NCBI GenBank assembly: GCA_934667815.1
Contig: CAKUMO010000028.1
Span: 1 to 33,347 of the forward strand
DNA from: an uncultured Oscillospiraceae bacterium
Lineage (GTDB): Bacteria; Bacillota; Clostridia; Oscillospirales; Oscillospiraceae
DNA length: 33,347 nucleotides
Direction: 5' to 3'
Shown here in pieces: positions 1-12,207 of the stretch. The notes under the pieces are model-generated. The model was given only the letters and a program-made list of their open reading frames with translations. It was not told the DNA's origin and made no database searches. Within the stretch, counting starts at the first letter, position 1; the number at the start of each line of letters is the position of its first letter. A program made the translations under genes and the position numbers.

Positions 1-1
1 T

Positions 2-1015
<1,014 letters not shown>

Positions 1016-1032
1016 TTAAATCACAGCACAAA

Positions 1033-1067
1033 GCCCGCGCACCGGATCCCCGGTGTGCGGGCTTTTT
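1033..1067 (+). terminator. Intrinsic terminator of gap
   Basis: A 13-bp GC-rich stem (1033-1045 with 1050-1062, one G-U pair, loop ATCC) is followed by five T residues, 18 bases after the gap stop codon. The hairpin core is nearly identical to the one at 8966-8995. Confidence 0.92.
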
Positions 1068-1126
1068 ATGCTCTGCCGGATTCTCCCCTGCCATCGGGCA
1101 GAGCCGCAATCGATTGACTGGTGCAC

Positions 1127-1160
1127 AAAACCCAGCCTGCCGGGAAACCGGCAGGCTGGG
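1127..1160 (-). terminator. Intrinsic terminator of the PFOR gene
   Basis: A perfect 13-bp stem (1131-1143 with 1148-1160, GNRA-like loop on the + strand) is followed on the - strand by TTTTG. It lies 28 bases after the end of the - strand PFOR gene. Confidence 0.88.
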
Positions 1161-1187
1161 CTTATATTATAGTTTATGCTTTGCGAA

Positions 1188-4847
<3,660 letters not shown>

Positions 4848-4884
4848 AATGAATACCTCCTGAGTATTTATTTCATACAGCTTC

Positions 4885-4913
4885 ATTCTAGCACCTTTTT
4901 TCGGTTTTGTAAA
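4885..4913 (-). promoter_or_regulatory. Sigma-A promoter of the PFOR gene
   Basis: On the - strand TTTACA (4913-4908), a 17-base spacer and TAGAAT (4890-4885). The predicted transcription start near 4878 leaves a leader of about 30 bases containing the AGGAGG site before the TTG start. Confidence 0.75.
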
Positions 4914-4996
4914 TCAGAAAAACGAAAAGTGCCGCACAATTTGTGGAAAAATGCGAAAAATCTCCCGAGCAATTTTGCCAAATTTGCGAAAAGGAT

Positions 4997-5025
4997 TTGT
5001 AATTTTGCATCAGATGCGGTATGAT
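4997..5025 (+). promoter_or_regulatory. Sigma-A promoter of the comM operon
   Basis: TTGTAA (4997-5002), a 17-base spacer and TATGAT (5020-5025). The implied start near 5032 is 37 bases before the ATG at 5069. It is divergent from the PFOR promoter. Confidence 0.65.
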
Positions 5026-5068
5026 GATAGAGAAAAAACGCCCTTTGGCGCATAAGGGAGGCGCTTTT

Positions 5069-6586
5069 ATGATCAGCCGCGTAGAATCTCTGGGACTCAG
5101 CGGCATCAGCGGATACCCGGTGTCCGTGGAGTGCTTTATTACAAACGGCCTACCGGCCTTTGAGATCGTCGGTCTGCCCGACGCCGCCGTAAAAGAAGCG
5201 CGTGAGCGCGTCCGCGCCGCCGTGAAGAACAGCGGCTTCAAGTTCCCCGTCAGCCGTATCACGCTCAACCTCGCCCCCGCCGACACGCGCAAGAGCGGCA
5301 CGCTCTACGACCTGCCGATCCTGATCGGCATTCTCGCGGCGACGGATTTATGTAAGCTTCCGAAGGAGCCGAGCGCATTTCTCGGCGAGCTGAGTCTCGA
5401 GGGCAAGCTGCGTCCGGTCAACGGCGTGCTGCCCATGGCCATCGCCGCACAGCGCGCGGGCATCCGCACGCTCTATGTTCCGGCGGAAAACGCGCGTGAG
5501 GCCACGCTGGCCGGCGGTCTGACGGTCATCGGTGTGCGCGACGTGCGTCAGCTCACGGAGCATCTGTGCGGCAACGCGCCCATCGCGCCGGAGCCTGCGT
5601 GGGAGCCGGAGGAAGATACGGCGGAGCTGCCGGACTTCTCCGACGTCAAGGGACAGGAGAACGTCAAGCGCGCGCTGGAGATCGCCGCAGCGGGTGCACA
5701 CAACGTGCTGCTCGTCGGCCCTCCCGGCTCGGGCAAGAGCATGCTCACACGCAGGCTGCCCTCCATCCTGCCGGATATGACGCGCGAGGAGGCCTTGGAG
5801 GTCACGCAGATCCATTCGGTCATGGGGCTTCTGTCCAAGGACGCGCCGCTTGTGCGTCGGCGTCCCTTCCGCAGTCCGCACCATACGATCTCCTCGGCCG
5901 GTTTGACGGGCGGCGGCACAGTGCCGCGTCCGGGCGAAATCTCGCTTGCGCACAAGGGCGTGCTGTTTCTCGACGAGCTGCCGGAGTTCCGCAAGGAGAC
6001 GCTCGAGGTCATGCGTCAGCCGCTGGAGGACGGCGTTGTGACCATCTCCCGCGCCTCCGGCGCGGCGAGCTTCCCCTGCCAGTTCCAGCTCGTCTGCGCG
6101 ATGAATCCCTGCCGCTGCGGCTGGTACGGCGACCCCTCCGGGCGCTGCACCTGCTCCTCCGCATCAGTGCATAACTATCTCTCCCGCATTTCTGGGCCGC
6201 TGCTCGACCGCATTGACATCATCGTGGAGGTACCGGCGCTGAACTTCGACGATCTGCGCAGTCACGCCGAGCCGGAGCCGTCGAGCGCCGTGAAAGCGCG
6301 CGTCGAGGCCGCGCGTGCCGTCCAGCGCGAGCGCTTCTCCGGCAGCAAGTGCCGCTGCAACGCGAATATGCAGCCCGCCGAGCTGCGCGAGTTCTGCGAG
6401 CTGGACGACGCCTGTGCGGAGCTGATGCGGCAGGCCTTTGACGCGCTTGGTCTCACCGCCCGCAGCTATGACCGCATCCGCAAGGTCGCGCGCACCATTG
6501 CCGATCTTGCCGGGAGCGAGACCATCCGGCCCGAGCATCTGGCCGAGGCCATCCAATACCGTACCTACCAATTCACACAGAACTGA
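5069..6586 (+). CDS. comM: ComM/YifB-family Mg-chelatase-like AAA+ ATPase
   Basis: Member of the YifB/ComM family. ComM of naturally transforming bacteria is a hexameric helicase that extends branch migration during integration of incoming DNA; in Firmicutes the role is not settled. The 505-residue product has the family length. An N-terminal Lon-protease-like fold (about 1-125, with NLAPADTRKSG) precedes the AAA+ domain with Walker A GPPGSGKS near residue 218 and Walker B VLFLDELPEF. A cysteine-containing insert (MNPCRCGWYGD) and the C-terminal Mg-chelatase-like helical domain follow. The start at 5069 has AAGGGAGG upstream and gives MISRVESLGLSGI. The longer frame from 5021 begins inside the -10 box and is rejected. 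It is the first gene of an operon with thiI and pncC. Confidence 0.93.
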   Translation: MISRVESLGLSGISGYPVSVECFITNGLPAFEIVGLPDAAVKEARERVRAAVKNSGFKFPVSRITLNLAPADTRKSGTLYDLPILIGILAATDLCKLPKEPSAFLGELSLEGKLRPVNGVLPMAIAAQRAGIRTLYVPAENAREATLAGGLTVIGVRDVRQLTEHLCGNAPIAPEPAWEPEEDTAELPDFSDVKGQENVKRALEIAAAGAHNVLLVGPPGSGKSMLTRRLPSILPDMTREEALEVTQIHSVMGLLSKDAPLVRRRPFRSPHHTISSAGLTGGGTVPRPGEISLAHKGVLFLDELPEFRKETLEVMRQPLEDGVVTISRASGAASFPCQFQLVCAMNPCRCGWYGDPSGRCTCSSASVHNYLSRISGPLLDRIDIIVEVPALNFDDLRSHAEPEPSSAVKARVEAARAVQRERFSGSKCRCNANMQPAELREFCELDDACAELMRQAFDALGLTARSYDRIRKVARTIADLAGSETIRPEHLAEAIQYRTYQFTQN

Positions 6587-6597
6587 GGAACTTTAAA

Positions 6598-7776
6598 ATG
6601 AATGAAATGTTTTTGCTCAAGCTGGGCGAGATCGTCCTCAAGGGCGGCAACCGCTTCCAGTTTGAAAACCGCCTGAAAACCAACGTCCGCCGCCGCATGC
6701 GTCCCTTTGGCGAATTTCGTGTGTATATCGTGCAGTCCACGGTCTACATCGAGCCGGAGAACGAGAACTGCGACCTCGACGGCGCGTGGGAGGCCTGCCA
6801 CTATATCTTCGGCGTTGTGAGTCTGTGCCGCTGCCGTCCCTGTGAAAAGGAGCTGGACGACATTTTCCGCGCGGCCATGGAATATCTGGGTGACGATCTG
6901 CGCTGCGCGGGCACGTTCAAGGTCGAGTCCAAGCGCTCGGACAAGCGCTTTCCTCTGACCTCCATCGCCATCTCGCAGGAAATCGGCGGACGCATTGCCG
7001 AGGCGATCCCCACGCTTCAGGTAGACGTGCATCACCCGGAATACACGGTCTTTGTCGAGGTACGCGACCATGCGGCCTATGTCCACGGCCCAGCCGAGCC
7101 GGGCGCGGGCGGACTGCCCACAGGCGTCGGCGGACGCGCAATGGTGCTGCTCTCCGGCGGCATCGACTCCCCTGTTGCGGGCTATATGATCGCCAAGCGC
7201 GGCGTAGAGCTGGAATGCGTTCACTTCTTCTCCTATCCCTACACCAGCGAGCTGGCCAAGGATAAGGTTCTGGAGCTTGCCCGTCTGATGACGCGCTACT
7301 GCGGCAAGATGACGGTCAACGTTGTCGGCTTCACGGAGATTCAGGAGGCCATCCGCGACAACTGCCCAGAGGAATTCTTCACGCTTATCATGCGCCGCTT
7401 CATGATGATGATCTCCGAGCGCATCGCACGCGACCACGGCTGCGGCTGCCTCGTCACAGGTGAAAACCTGGGTCAGGTCGCCTCGCAGACCATGGAGGCC
7501 ATGGCCGTTACGGGCGCGTGTGTGGAGCTGCCCATTTTTCAGCCGCTTATCGGCATGGACAAGGAGGAGATCGTCACCATCGCACGCAAAATCGGCACGA
7601 TGGAAACGTCGATTCTTCCCTACGAGGACTGCTGCACGGTCTTTACGCCGCGTCACCCCAAGACCAAGCCGACCAAGGCGCAGGTCGATCACGCGTGCCG
7701 CACGCTGGATTTCGAGGGTCTGATTGCCCGTGCACTGGAAAACACCGAAATGGTGCGGGTGCGCTATCATGAATGA
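6598..7776 (+). CDS. thiI: tRNA 4-thiouridine synthase ThiI (no rhodanese domain)
   Basis: ATP-dependent sulfurtransferase that adenylates U8 of tRNA for conversion to 4-thiouridine; in some bacteria it also serves thiamine thiazole synthesis. The 392-residue protein has an N-terminal ferredoxin-like region and THUMP domain (about 60-165). The PP-loop ATPase domain has the SGGIDSP motif near residue 186. It ends without the C-terminal rhodanese domain of the E. coli enzyme, the form typical of Firmicutes, which takes sulfur directly from a cysteine desulfurase. No dedicated desulfurase gene is adjacent here. It lies 11 bases after comM and overlaps pncC by 8 bases, so the three are likely co-translated. 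Confidence 0.95.
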   Translation: MNEMFLLKLGEIVLKGGNRFQFENRLKTNVRRRMRPFGEFRVYIVQSTVYIEPENENCDLDGAWEACHYIFGVVSLCRCRPCEKELDDIFRAAMEYLGDDLRCAGTFKVESKRSDKRFPLTSIAISQEIGGRIAEAIPTLQVDVHHPEYTVFVEVRDHAAYVHGPAEPGAGGLPTGVGGRAMVLLSGGIDSPVAGYMIAKRGVELECVHFFSYPYTSELAKDKVLELARLMTRYCGKMTVNVVGFTEIQEAIRDNCPEEFFTLIMRRFMMMISERIARDHGCGCLVTGENLGQVASQTMEAMAVTGACVELPIFQPLIGMDKEEIVTIARKIGTMETSILPYEDCCTVFTPRHPKTKPTKAQVDHACRTLDFEGLIARALENTEMVRVRYHE

Positions 7777-8242
7777 GGCCGCGCGCGCCGTCGCCGTATT
7801 AAAAGAAAAGCGCCTCACGCTCGCCACGGCGGAGAGCTGCACGGGCGGTCTGCTCGGCAAGCTCGTCACGGATGTGCCGGGCAGCTCGGCGGTGTATCTC
7901 GGCGGCGTAATTTCCTACGCCTACGCGGTGAAAGAGCGCCTTCTGGGCGTGGACGCCGCGCTTTTACAGGAACAGGGTGCAGTATGCGCCGAGGTCGCCG
8001 ACCAAATGGCACGCGGCGTTCGGACACGGCTGCATGCCGACGTTTCCCTCGCTACGACCGGTAACGCAGGTCCCGGAACGGACGAAAAAAATCATAAAGT
8101 CGGGGAAATTTTCATCGCCTGCGCCACAAAGTCACGCTGCACCGTTCAAAAGCTGGAGCTTTCCGGCAGCCGCGAGGAAAACCGCGCAGCGGCCTGCGCA
8201 GCGGCATTTGCGCTGCTGGAACGGGAATTGGAGGAGCCATGA
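7769..8242 (+). CDS. pncC: CinA C-terminal-type nicotinamide-nucleotide amidase
   Basis: Stand-alone CinA-C domain (157 residues). The family hydrolyses nicotinamide mononucleotide to nicotinate mononucleotide plus ammonia in pyridine nucleotide salvage. The signature TAESCTGGLLG with the catalytic serine lies near residue 21, followed by the conserved VYLGGVISYAYAVKERLLGV. The second signature, usually TGIAGPGGGT, reads TGNAGPGTDE here, a modest departure. The N-terminal molybdopterin-binding-like domain of full-length CinA is absent, which is common. The ATG at 7769 overlaps the end of thiI by 8 bases; the longer frame beginning at 7724 lies within thiI and lacks family similarity. Its stop (TGA) overlaps the next ATG. 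Confidence 0.9.
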   Translation: MNEAARAVAVLKEKRLTLATAESCTGGLLGKLVTDVPGSSAVYLGGVISYAYAVKERLLGVDAALLQEQGAVCAEVADQMARGVRTRLHADVSLATTGNAGPGTDEKNHKVGEIFIACATKSRCTVQKLELSGSREENRAAACAAAFALLERELEEP

Positions 8243-8945
8243 AACAGGGACTTGCCTGAACGGTGCGCTGCCCGAGGGCTGCACGGTCGAGGCGGGCGCG
8301 AGCACGCTGTGTGCGCGCGGACTTTCCTCGGCGCAGGTCAACGACTACGGCGGCTGCGTGCTGCGCGATGTGGAAGCAGACGGCACGCCGTTCTATTCCC
8401 ATCTGGACTTAAACGAGGAGCAGCTTGCGCCCTTTGACGCGTCGGGCGTTACGCAGACGCGCTTCCTCGCGGTACAGGCTGCACCGGAAATTTGGCTTTC
8501 CGGCCGCCTGAGGCTGGAAAACGCCGCGCTTGACCGGCTCACGCCATGGAGCGGCCTTTGGCTCGAGCTGTGCGGGGAAAGCACGCTCGGCGGTGTGGAA
8601 AAGCTTGGTGCGCCCGCGCTTCTCCTGTCGGGAGAGGGTACGCTGACCGCGCAGAACGGGCTTGGTCTGTTCGCCTATGAGCAGTACCGCACGGCCTGCC
8701 TTACGCTGCGCGGAGGAACGCTTCGCATTCCCGCCGGATTGGAGGACGGACTTTACATGGGCAACGTCTCCGGCGCGGACGATCTGCTTCTGCTTGAGGA
8801 CGGCGCGCTGATCTCCGGCAGCAGCGCGTGGATCGACCACGCGGCCGTGCGCATCGACGGCGGCACGCTGATTCTTCCGAACGGCCGCGAGAGTGCGGTC
8901 ACGGAAAACGGCTCGCTGATTCAAAACGGCGGCGAAATCAGATAA
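8239..8945 (+). pseudogene. Frameshifted hypothetical beta-rich protein gene
   Basis: An ATG at 8239 overlaps the pncC stop as ATGA and has GGAGGAG just upstream, but this frame stops after six codons (MKQGLA). A different frame is open from there to the TAA at 8943-8945 and encodes about 230 residues, without a convincing start of its own. Adding one base to the GGG run at 8247-8249 joins the two into a 235-residue protein beginning MKQGTCLNGALPEGC. The sequence contains short repeated turns of the kind LTLRGGTLRIPAG and VRIDGGTLILPNG, suggesting a parallel beta-helix or similar stacked-beta fold. It has no signal peptide and I do not recognise the family. Either this is a real one-base deletion, a sequencing error in the G run, or translation uses an unusual start. 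Confidence 0.6.
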
Positions 8946-8965
8946 ACCTGTTGCAAGAACACAAC

Positions 8966-8995
8966 CCCCGCACACCGGATTCCCGGTGTGCGGGG
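8966..8995. terminator. Bidirectional hairpin between convergent genes
   Basis: A perfect 13-bp GC-rich stem (8966-8978 with 8983-8995, loop ATTC) lies between the + strand gene ending at 8945 and the - strand gene ending at 9003. The T tracts on both sides are weak (TTCCTTG on +, TTGTGTT on -). The core is nearly the same as the gap terminator at 1033-1062. Confidence 0.75.
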
Positions 8996-9002
8996 TTCCT
9001 TG

Positions 9003-9941
9003 TTACATATCTTGCATCAAATACGCAAACGTTCGGCCGAGCGGCTCGGAGAAGCCCAGTGCCTGATACATGCCCTCGTCGCAGGGCGCGCAGCAGACGG
9101 TCAGACTGGCAATGCCGTTTGCCCGGCACCAATTCTGCGCTGCCTGCGCAAGCTTTCGGGCAATGCCTTGCCTGCGGAATACCGGCTCAATGTAAAAATC
9201 CTCAAGCACCGCAATCTCGCCGCAGGCAAAGGTTGACCAACTGCGTGCAACGCTGCAAATTCCAACCGCTCTGTAACCGCGCTTTGCGGCAAAAAATGTG
9301 ATTTTTCCTTCCTGAATTGCCTCTGACAGGCGATTTTGCCGTTCTTTCGTCAAGGCCTGCTCCCCAATCTCCAGCAAATATCCGTTTTCCAGCCTTTTGA
9401 GCTGCCAATCCTCAGGATCGGCAAGCACTTCGACGGTGAAGGGAACTGCCTCCAGCGGAGGAAGAAGCAGCAGCGGCTCGCCCCACTCGTCGGCGCCGTT
9501 TCTTTGAAAGCCGAGGCTCTGCCAGAAGCGAAGCCTGCGGGGATCGCTGCCGTAGTTCAGCTCCGCATAAAGCGCACCGTTCGACCTTGCCCAGTCCAAA
9601 AGCGCCCTGGCGCACGCTTTTCCGGTTCCGCTGCCGCGAAATTCCGGAAAAACGCAGAATTCCAGCACAAAGCACTTTCCGTCCTCGGTCGTGTAGATCG
9701 ATACCATCGAAAAGCCGATGTCCTGCCCGTCACGGCAGAAAAAGAGATAGCGCAGCGCGTCCTGCGGCCGGTCGTGGAGCGTTTGAATCTGCTTGCGGTA
9801 TTCTGCGCCGAGAAAATATGCTCTGTCTGCTTCCGCCGGCTCGGGCAGAATGTCCCGAAGGAAGTATGCGTAAAGCTGTGTCCAAAAGGCGGCGGTTTCG
9901 GTCTCCGTGAGCGCCTCGCGGACATAAATCTCGTGGTTCAT
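9003..9941 (-). CDS. Tandem GNAT-family N-acetyltransferase
   Basis: A 312-residue protein made of two GNAT folds. The N-terminal half carries the acetyl-CoA pyrophosphate loop in FPEFRGSGTGKA followed by ARALLDWARSNGA. The C-terminal half carries a second one in EPVFRRQGIARKL and ends in the typical YQALGFSEP strand. Members of this superfamily transfer acetyl groups from acetyl-CoA to small amines, antibiotics or protein N termini; the substrate here cannot be inferred. The start ATG has GGAGG 8 bases upstream. It follows the GH25 gene on the same strand with a 111-base gap that contains a short ORF and hairpin, so it may be the second gene of that operon. Confidence 0.87.
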   Translation of the reverse strand: MNHEIYVREALTETETAAFWTQLYAYFLRDILPEPAEADRAYFLGAEYRKQIQTLHDRPQDALRYLFFCRDGQDIGFSMVSIYTTEDGKCFVLEFCVFPEFRGSGTGKACARALLDWARSNGALYAELNYGSDPRRLRFWQSLGFQRNGADEWGEPLLLLPPLEAVPFTVEVLADPEDWQLKRLENGYLLEIGEQALTKERQNRLSEAIQEGKITFFAAKRGYRAVGICSVARSWSTFACGEIAVLEDFYIEPVFRRQGIARKLAQAAQNWCRANGIASLTVCCAPCDEGMYQALGFSEPLGRTFAYLMQDM

Positions 9942-9965
9942 TTTGTTTCCTCCAAAATATGATTC

Positions 9966-10010
9966 GGAGGGTTAGAAAGCGTGAACCCTCCATGCACGAC
10001 TGAATTTCAT
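9966..10010 (-). promoter_or_regulatory. Possible leader ORF and hairpin upstream of the GNAT gene
   Basis: On the - strand an ATG at 10010, preceded by AAAGGGTG, opens a 12-codon frame (MKFSRAWRVHAF) ending in TAA at 9974-9972. Its last codons lie in an 8-bp inverted repeat, GGAGGGTT (9991-9984) and AACCCTCC (9973-9966). The CCTCC arm could pair with ribosome-binding sequences. Whether it is translated or regulates the gene downstream is unproven. Confidence 0.3.
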
Positions 10011-10052
10011 AAAAGATCACCCTTTCTGAAGTAATTTTCGAGTCCAAACGCC

Positions 10053-10886
10053 TCAATCCGACGTGGTCTCCGGGAGAAAGAAAATGTCCAGATCGACGCC
10101 GCCCTCGATGCCGTCCACCGTGCCGGTGTCCGTGTATTGCAGACAGTCGAAATGGTAGTGAAACTCCGGCGCGGTTCCGTATTCGGCCAACCAGAGCGTA
10201 TAATCCTGCAATTTTGACAGATCAAAGTAGCGATAGCCGAGGCTTTGATTGAAATAAATGCCCGCGTCGAAGCCGTTGCGGCGCACGACCTTGCAGAAAG
10301 CCACGGCGCTGTCCGTCAGCGGCAGACCGTCCGGCGAGGGGATGCGCTCCGAGCCGCCGACCGTCTCCCAGTCAAAAAACAGTGGCAGGTCCAATTCGCG
10401 CTCGCCAACGAGCTGGCAGGCGTAGTCCGCCTCCTCGCGTGCCTCGTTGACCGTGCGCGCCTGCGAGAAAAAGTACGCGCCGATCTTCAGCCCCGCCGCT
10501 TTCGCACCGTCGTAATAGCCGGGAAAGGTCTCGTCCGGATACAGGCCGCCCTCGGTGTAGCCGCGGTAGCCCAACCGCAGAATGACAAATTCAACGCCGC
10601 TGTCCCGGACCTTCTGCCAGTCCACGGCGGTCTGGTGCTCGGAAACGTCGATGCCGACCATGTGCGTCATCCCGTGATAGCGCAAAAAGCCGTTTTCTTC
10701 GTAAAACGCCGAAGCGTCATAGTTGTTCAGCGCGATTTTCGGAACCTGTTCGGTATTTGCGCCGAAAAAGCGCCAGTAGATCAGAACGCCCAACAGCACC
10801 GCCACGCCCAGCGCCATCATGCCGATGAGCAGCCAGCGCAGTGCGGCGGGAAGGCGATTATTTCGTTTTTTTCTTCTCTGTGCCAT
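10053..10886 (-). CDS. Membrane-anchored GH25 muramidase (lysozyme-like)
   Basis: A 277-residue protein expected to cleave the glycan strands of peptidoglycan. A basic N terminus (MAQRRKKRNNR) precedes one membrane segment (about 17-41) and a GH25 domain from residue 77 to the end. GIDVSEHQ carries Asp80, followed by VDWQKVRDSGVEFVILRLGY. The catalytic pair lies in FDWE (Asp172, Glu174), as in Chalaropsis-type and Cpl-1-like lysozymes. There is no cell-wall binding repeat, so the membrane anchor probably holds the enzyme at the outer face. The start at 10886 has GGAGG upstream; the frame is open to 11090 but that would cross the promoter and the divergent gene's control region. It is divergent from the CapA-like gene. 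Confidence 0.9.
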   Translation of the reverse strand: MAQRRKKRNNRLPAALRWLLIGMMALGVAVLLGVLIYWRFFGANTEQVPKIALNNYDASAFYEENGFLRYHGMTHMVGIDVSEHQTAVDWQKVRDSGVEFVILRLGYRGYTEGGLYPDETFPGYYDGAKAAGLKIGAYFFSQARTVNEAREEADYACQLVGERELDLPLFFDWETVGGSERIPSPDGLPLTDSAVAFCKVVRRNGFDAGIYFNQSLGYRYFDLSKLQDYTLWLAEYGTAPEFHYHFDCLQYTDTGTVDGIEGGVDLDIFFLPETTSD

Positions 10887-10906
10887 AGGAAACCTCCGTT
10901 TTTTCG

Positions 10907-10935
10907 AGTATATCACATTTGTGCGGTTTCGGCAA
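10907..10935 (-). promoter_or_regulatory. Sigma-A promoter of the GH25 gene
   Basis: On the - strand TTGCCG (10935-10930), a 17-base spacer and TATACT (10912-10907), giving a leader of roughly 15 bases that contains the GGAGG site. Confidence 0.65.
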
Positions 10936-10956
10936 CCGAATTCGGCAAAAAAGCGC

Positions 10957-10985
10957 TTGTAAGCGCGCGGAATTTGTTGTAAAAT
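10957..10985 (+). promoter_or_regulatory. Sigma-A promoter of the CapA-like gene
   Basis: TTGTAA (10957-10962), a 17-base spacer and TAAAAT (10980-10985). The start near 10992 precedes GGAGG at 11008-11012 and the TTG at 11021. Confidence 0.65.
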
Positions 10986-11020
10986 AGAAAGGATGATTTT
11001 CCTTTTCGGAGGTTTTTTCT

Positions 11021-12193
11021 TTGAAACGACGATTCTGCGGTATGATTTCCATACTGTTGGTTTTATTCCTGCTTTGCGCCTGCGGCGCATCCAATACGCA
11101 GCCCGGCTTTTCCGAGCACCCCACGCAGGGCGTGAGCCATGCGACCCTCGCGGCGGTGGGCGACATCCGCTTTACAGACGAGATGCTCCAGACACTGCAC
11201 GATGCGGATGACTTTGCGGCGCTGTTCGGCAACACCATCGAGGACATTGCCGCGGCGGATCTTGCAATCGGCAATCTCGAGGGCAATTTCGCGGGCGCCC
11301 CCTACAAAAACGGCAGCTACCCGGACGAGCTGGCCACGGTGCTCTCCGGTGCGGGCTTCGACCTTATCCAGACGGCCAATTCTTACAGTCTGCAAAACGG
11401 CCTTGCCGGTCTGCGGCGCACGAAATCCGTGCTGGAAAACGCGCAGCTCACCGCTTTGGGAACGTATTCCACCAAGGACGAGGCGGGCAGCCGCGTCGTC
11501 CTGCGCGAGGTCAACGGCATTCGCTTCGCCTTCATCGCCTTTACCAAGGGGCTGAACGGCATGAGCATGCCCACCGGTGCGGAATACTGCACAAATGTGC
11601 TCTACACGGATTACAGCGGCAACTATTCCCGTGTGGATAGCGAGGGAATCGTGCGGGTGGTCGAACAGGCAAAGGCTTACGCACCCGATTTTATCGTCGC
11701 GGCGCTGCACTGGGGCAGTGAGGATTCCAGCGACATCAGCAAGACGCAGACGCAAATCGCAGATCTGCTGATCGCCAGCGGCGTGGATGTGATTCTCGGC
11801 TCGCACACACACCGCGTGGGCAAGCTCGAGCAGCGCACGGTCACTTCCTCCACGGGCGTGCAGAAGCAGGCGGTCATTGCCTACGGCCTCGGGGATTACT
11901 GCTGCACGACCGAGGGCGGGCTGACGCCTTCGGTGATCCTCAAGCTGGAGTTCACGCGCAACAACGAGACCGGCGAAACGGCCGTTGCAGAGGTGTCCTA
12001 CACGCCCATTGCCACCTTCGATCTCGGTGCGGAAGCAAGGCAGCGTTACAGCGTGCTTGGCATTGAGGACGCAATCACTCTGTATGACAACAATTATTAC
12101 AACCGCGTGAGCGAGGCGCAGTATGAGAATCTGCTCAAGCAGCGCGACAAGATCAAAGATGCGCTTTTCCCGCCGGAGAAGGAAAACAATTGA
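11021..12193 (+). CDS. CapA/PGA_cap-family lipoprotein, metallophosphoesterase fold
   Basis: A 390-residue predicted lipoprotein. The leader MKRRFCGMIS is followed by a hydrophobic stretch and lipobox L-C-A-C with the lipidated cysteine at residue 21. The mature part is a CapA-type calcineurin-like domain: AAVGDIRFTD (metal-binding Asp), AIGNLEGNF, a region with ANSYSLQNG where the family usually has ANNH, ALHWGSED, and the closing GSHTHRVG histidine motif. CapA proteins are needed for poly-gamma-glutamate capsule export. Many clostridial members occur without capBC, as here, and their substrate is unknown. The start is TTG at 11021 with GGAGG 8 bases upstream. It is divergent from the muramidase gene, which suggests an envelope role. 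It is likely monocistronic. Confidence 0.88.
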   Translation: MKRRFCGMISILLVLFLLCACGASNTQPGFSEHPTQGVSHATLAAVGDIRFTDEMLQTLHDADDFAALFGNTIEDIAAADLAIGNLEGNFAGAPYKNGSYPDELATVLSGAGFDLIQTANSYSLQNGLAGLRRTKSVLENAQLTALGTYSTKDEAGSRVVLREVNGIRFAFIAFTKGLNGMSMPTGAEYCTNVLYTDYSGNYSRVDSEGIVRVVEQAKAYAPDFIVAALHWGSEDSSDISKTQTQIADLLIASGVDVILGSHTHRVGKLEQRTVTSSTGVQKQAVIAYGLGDYCCTTEGGLTPSVILKLEFTRNNETGETAVAEVSYTPIATFDLGAEARQRYSVLGIEDAITLYDNNYYNRVSEAQYENLLKQRDKIKDALFPPEKENN

Positions 12194-12207
12194 TTATGAA
12201 CAACTAA

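Noticed and set aside
5039..5060. A small hairpin (CGCC/GGCG) in the comM leader that might hide the ribosome site
   Set aside because: The stem is only four base pairs, and the alternative pairing of CCCTT with AAGGG is short and bulged. I cannot support a regulatory role.
6565..7869. A 434-codon - strand frame opposite thiI
   Set aside because: Antisense shadow of thiI; it spans parts of three + strand genes and has no recognisable domains or ribosome site.
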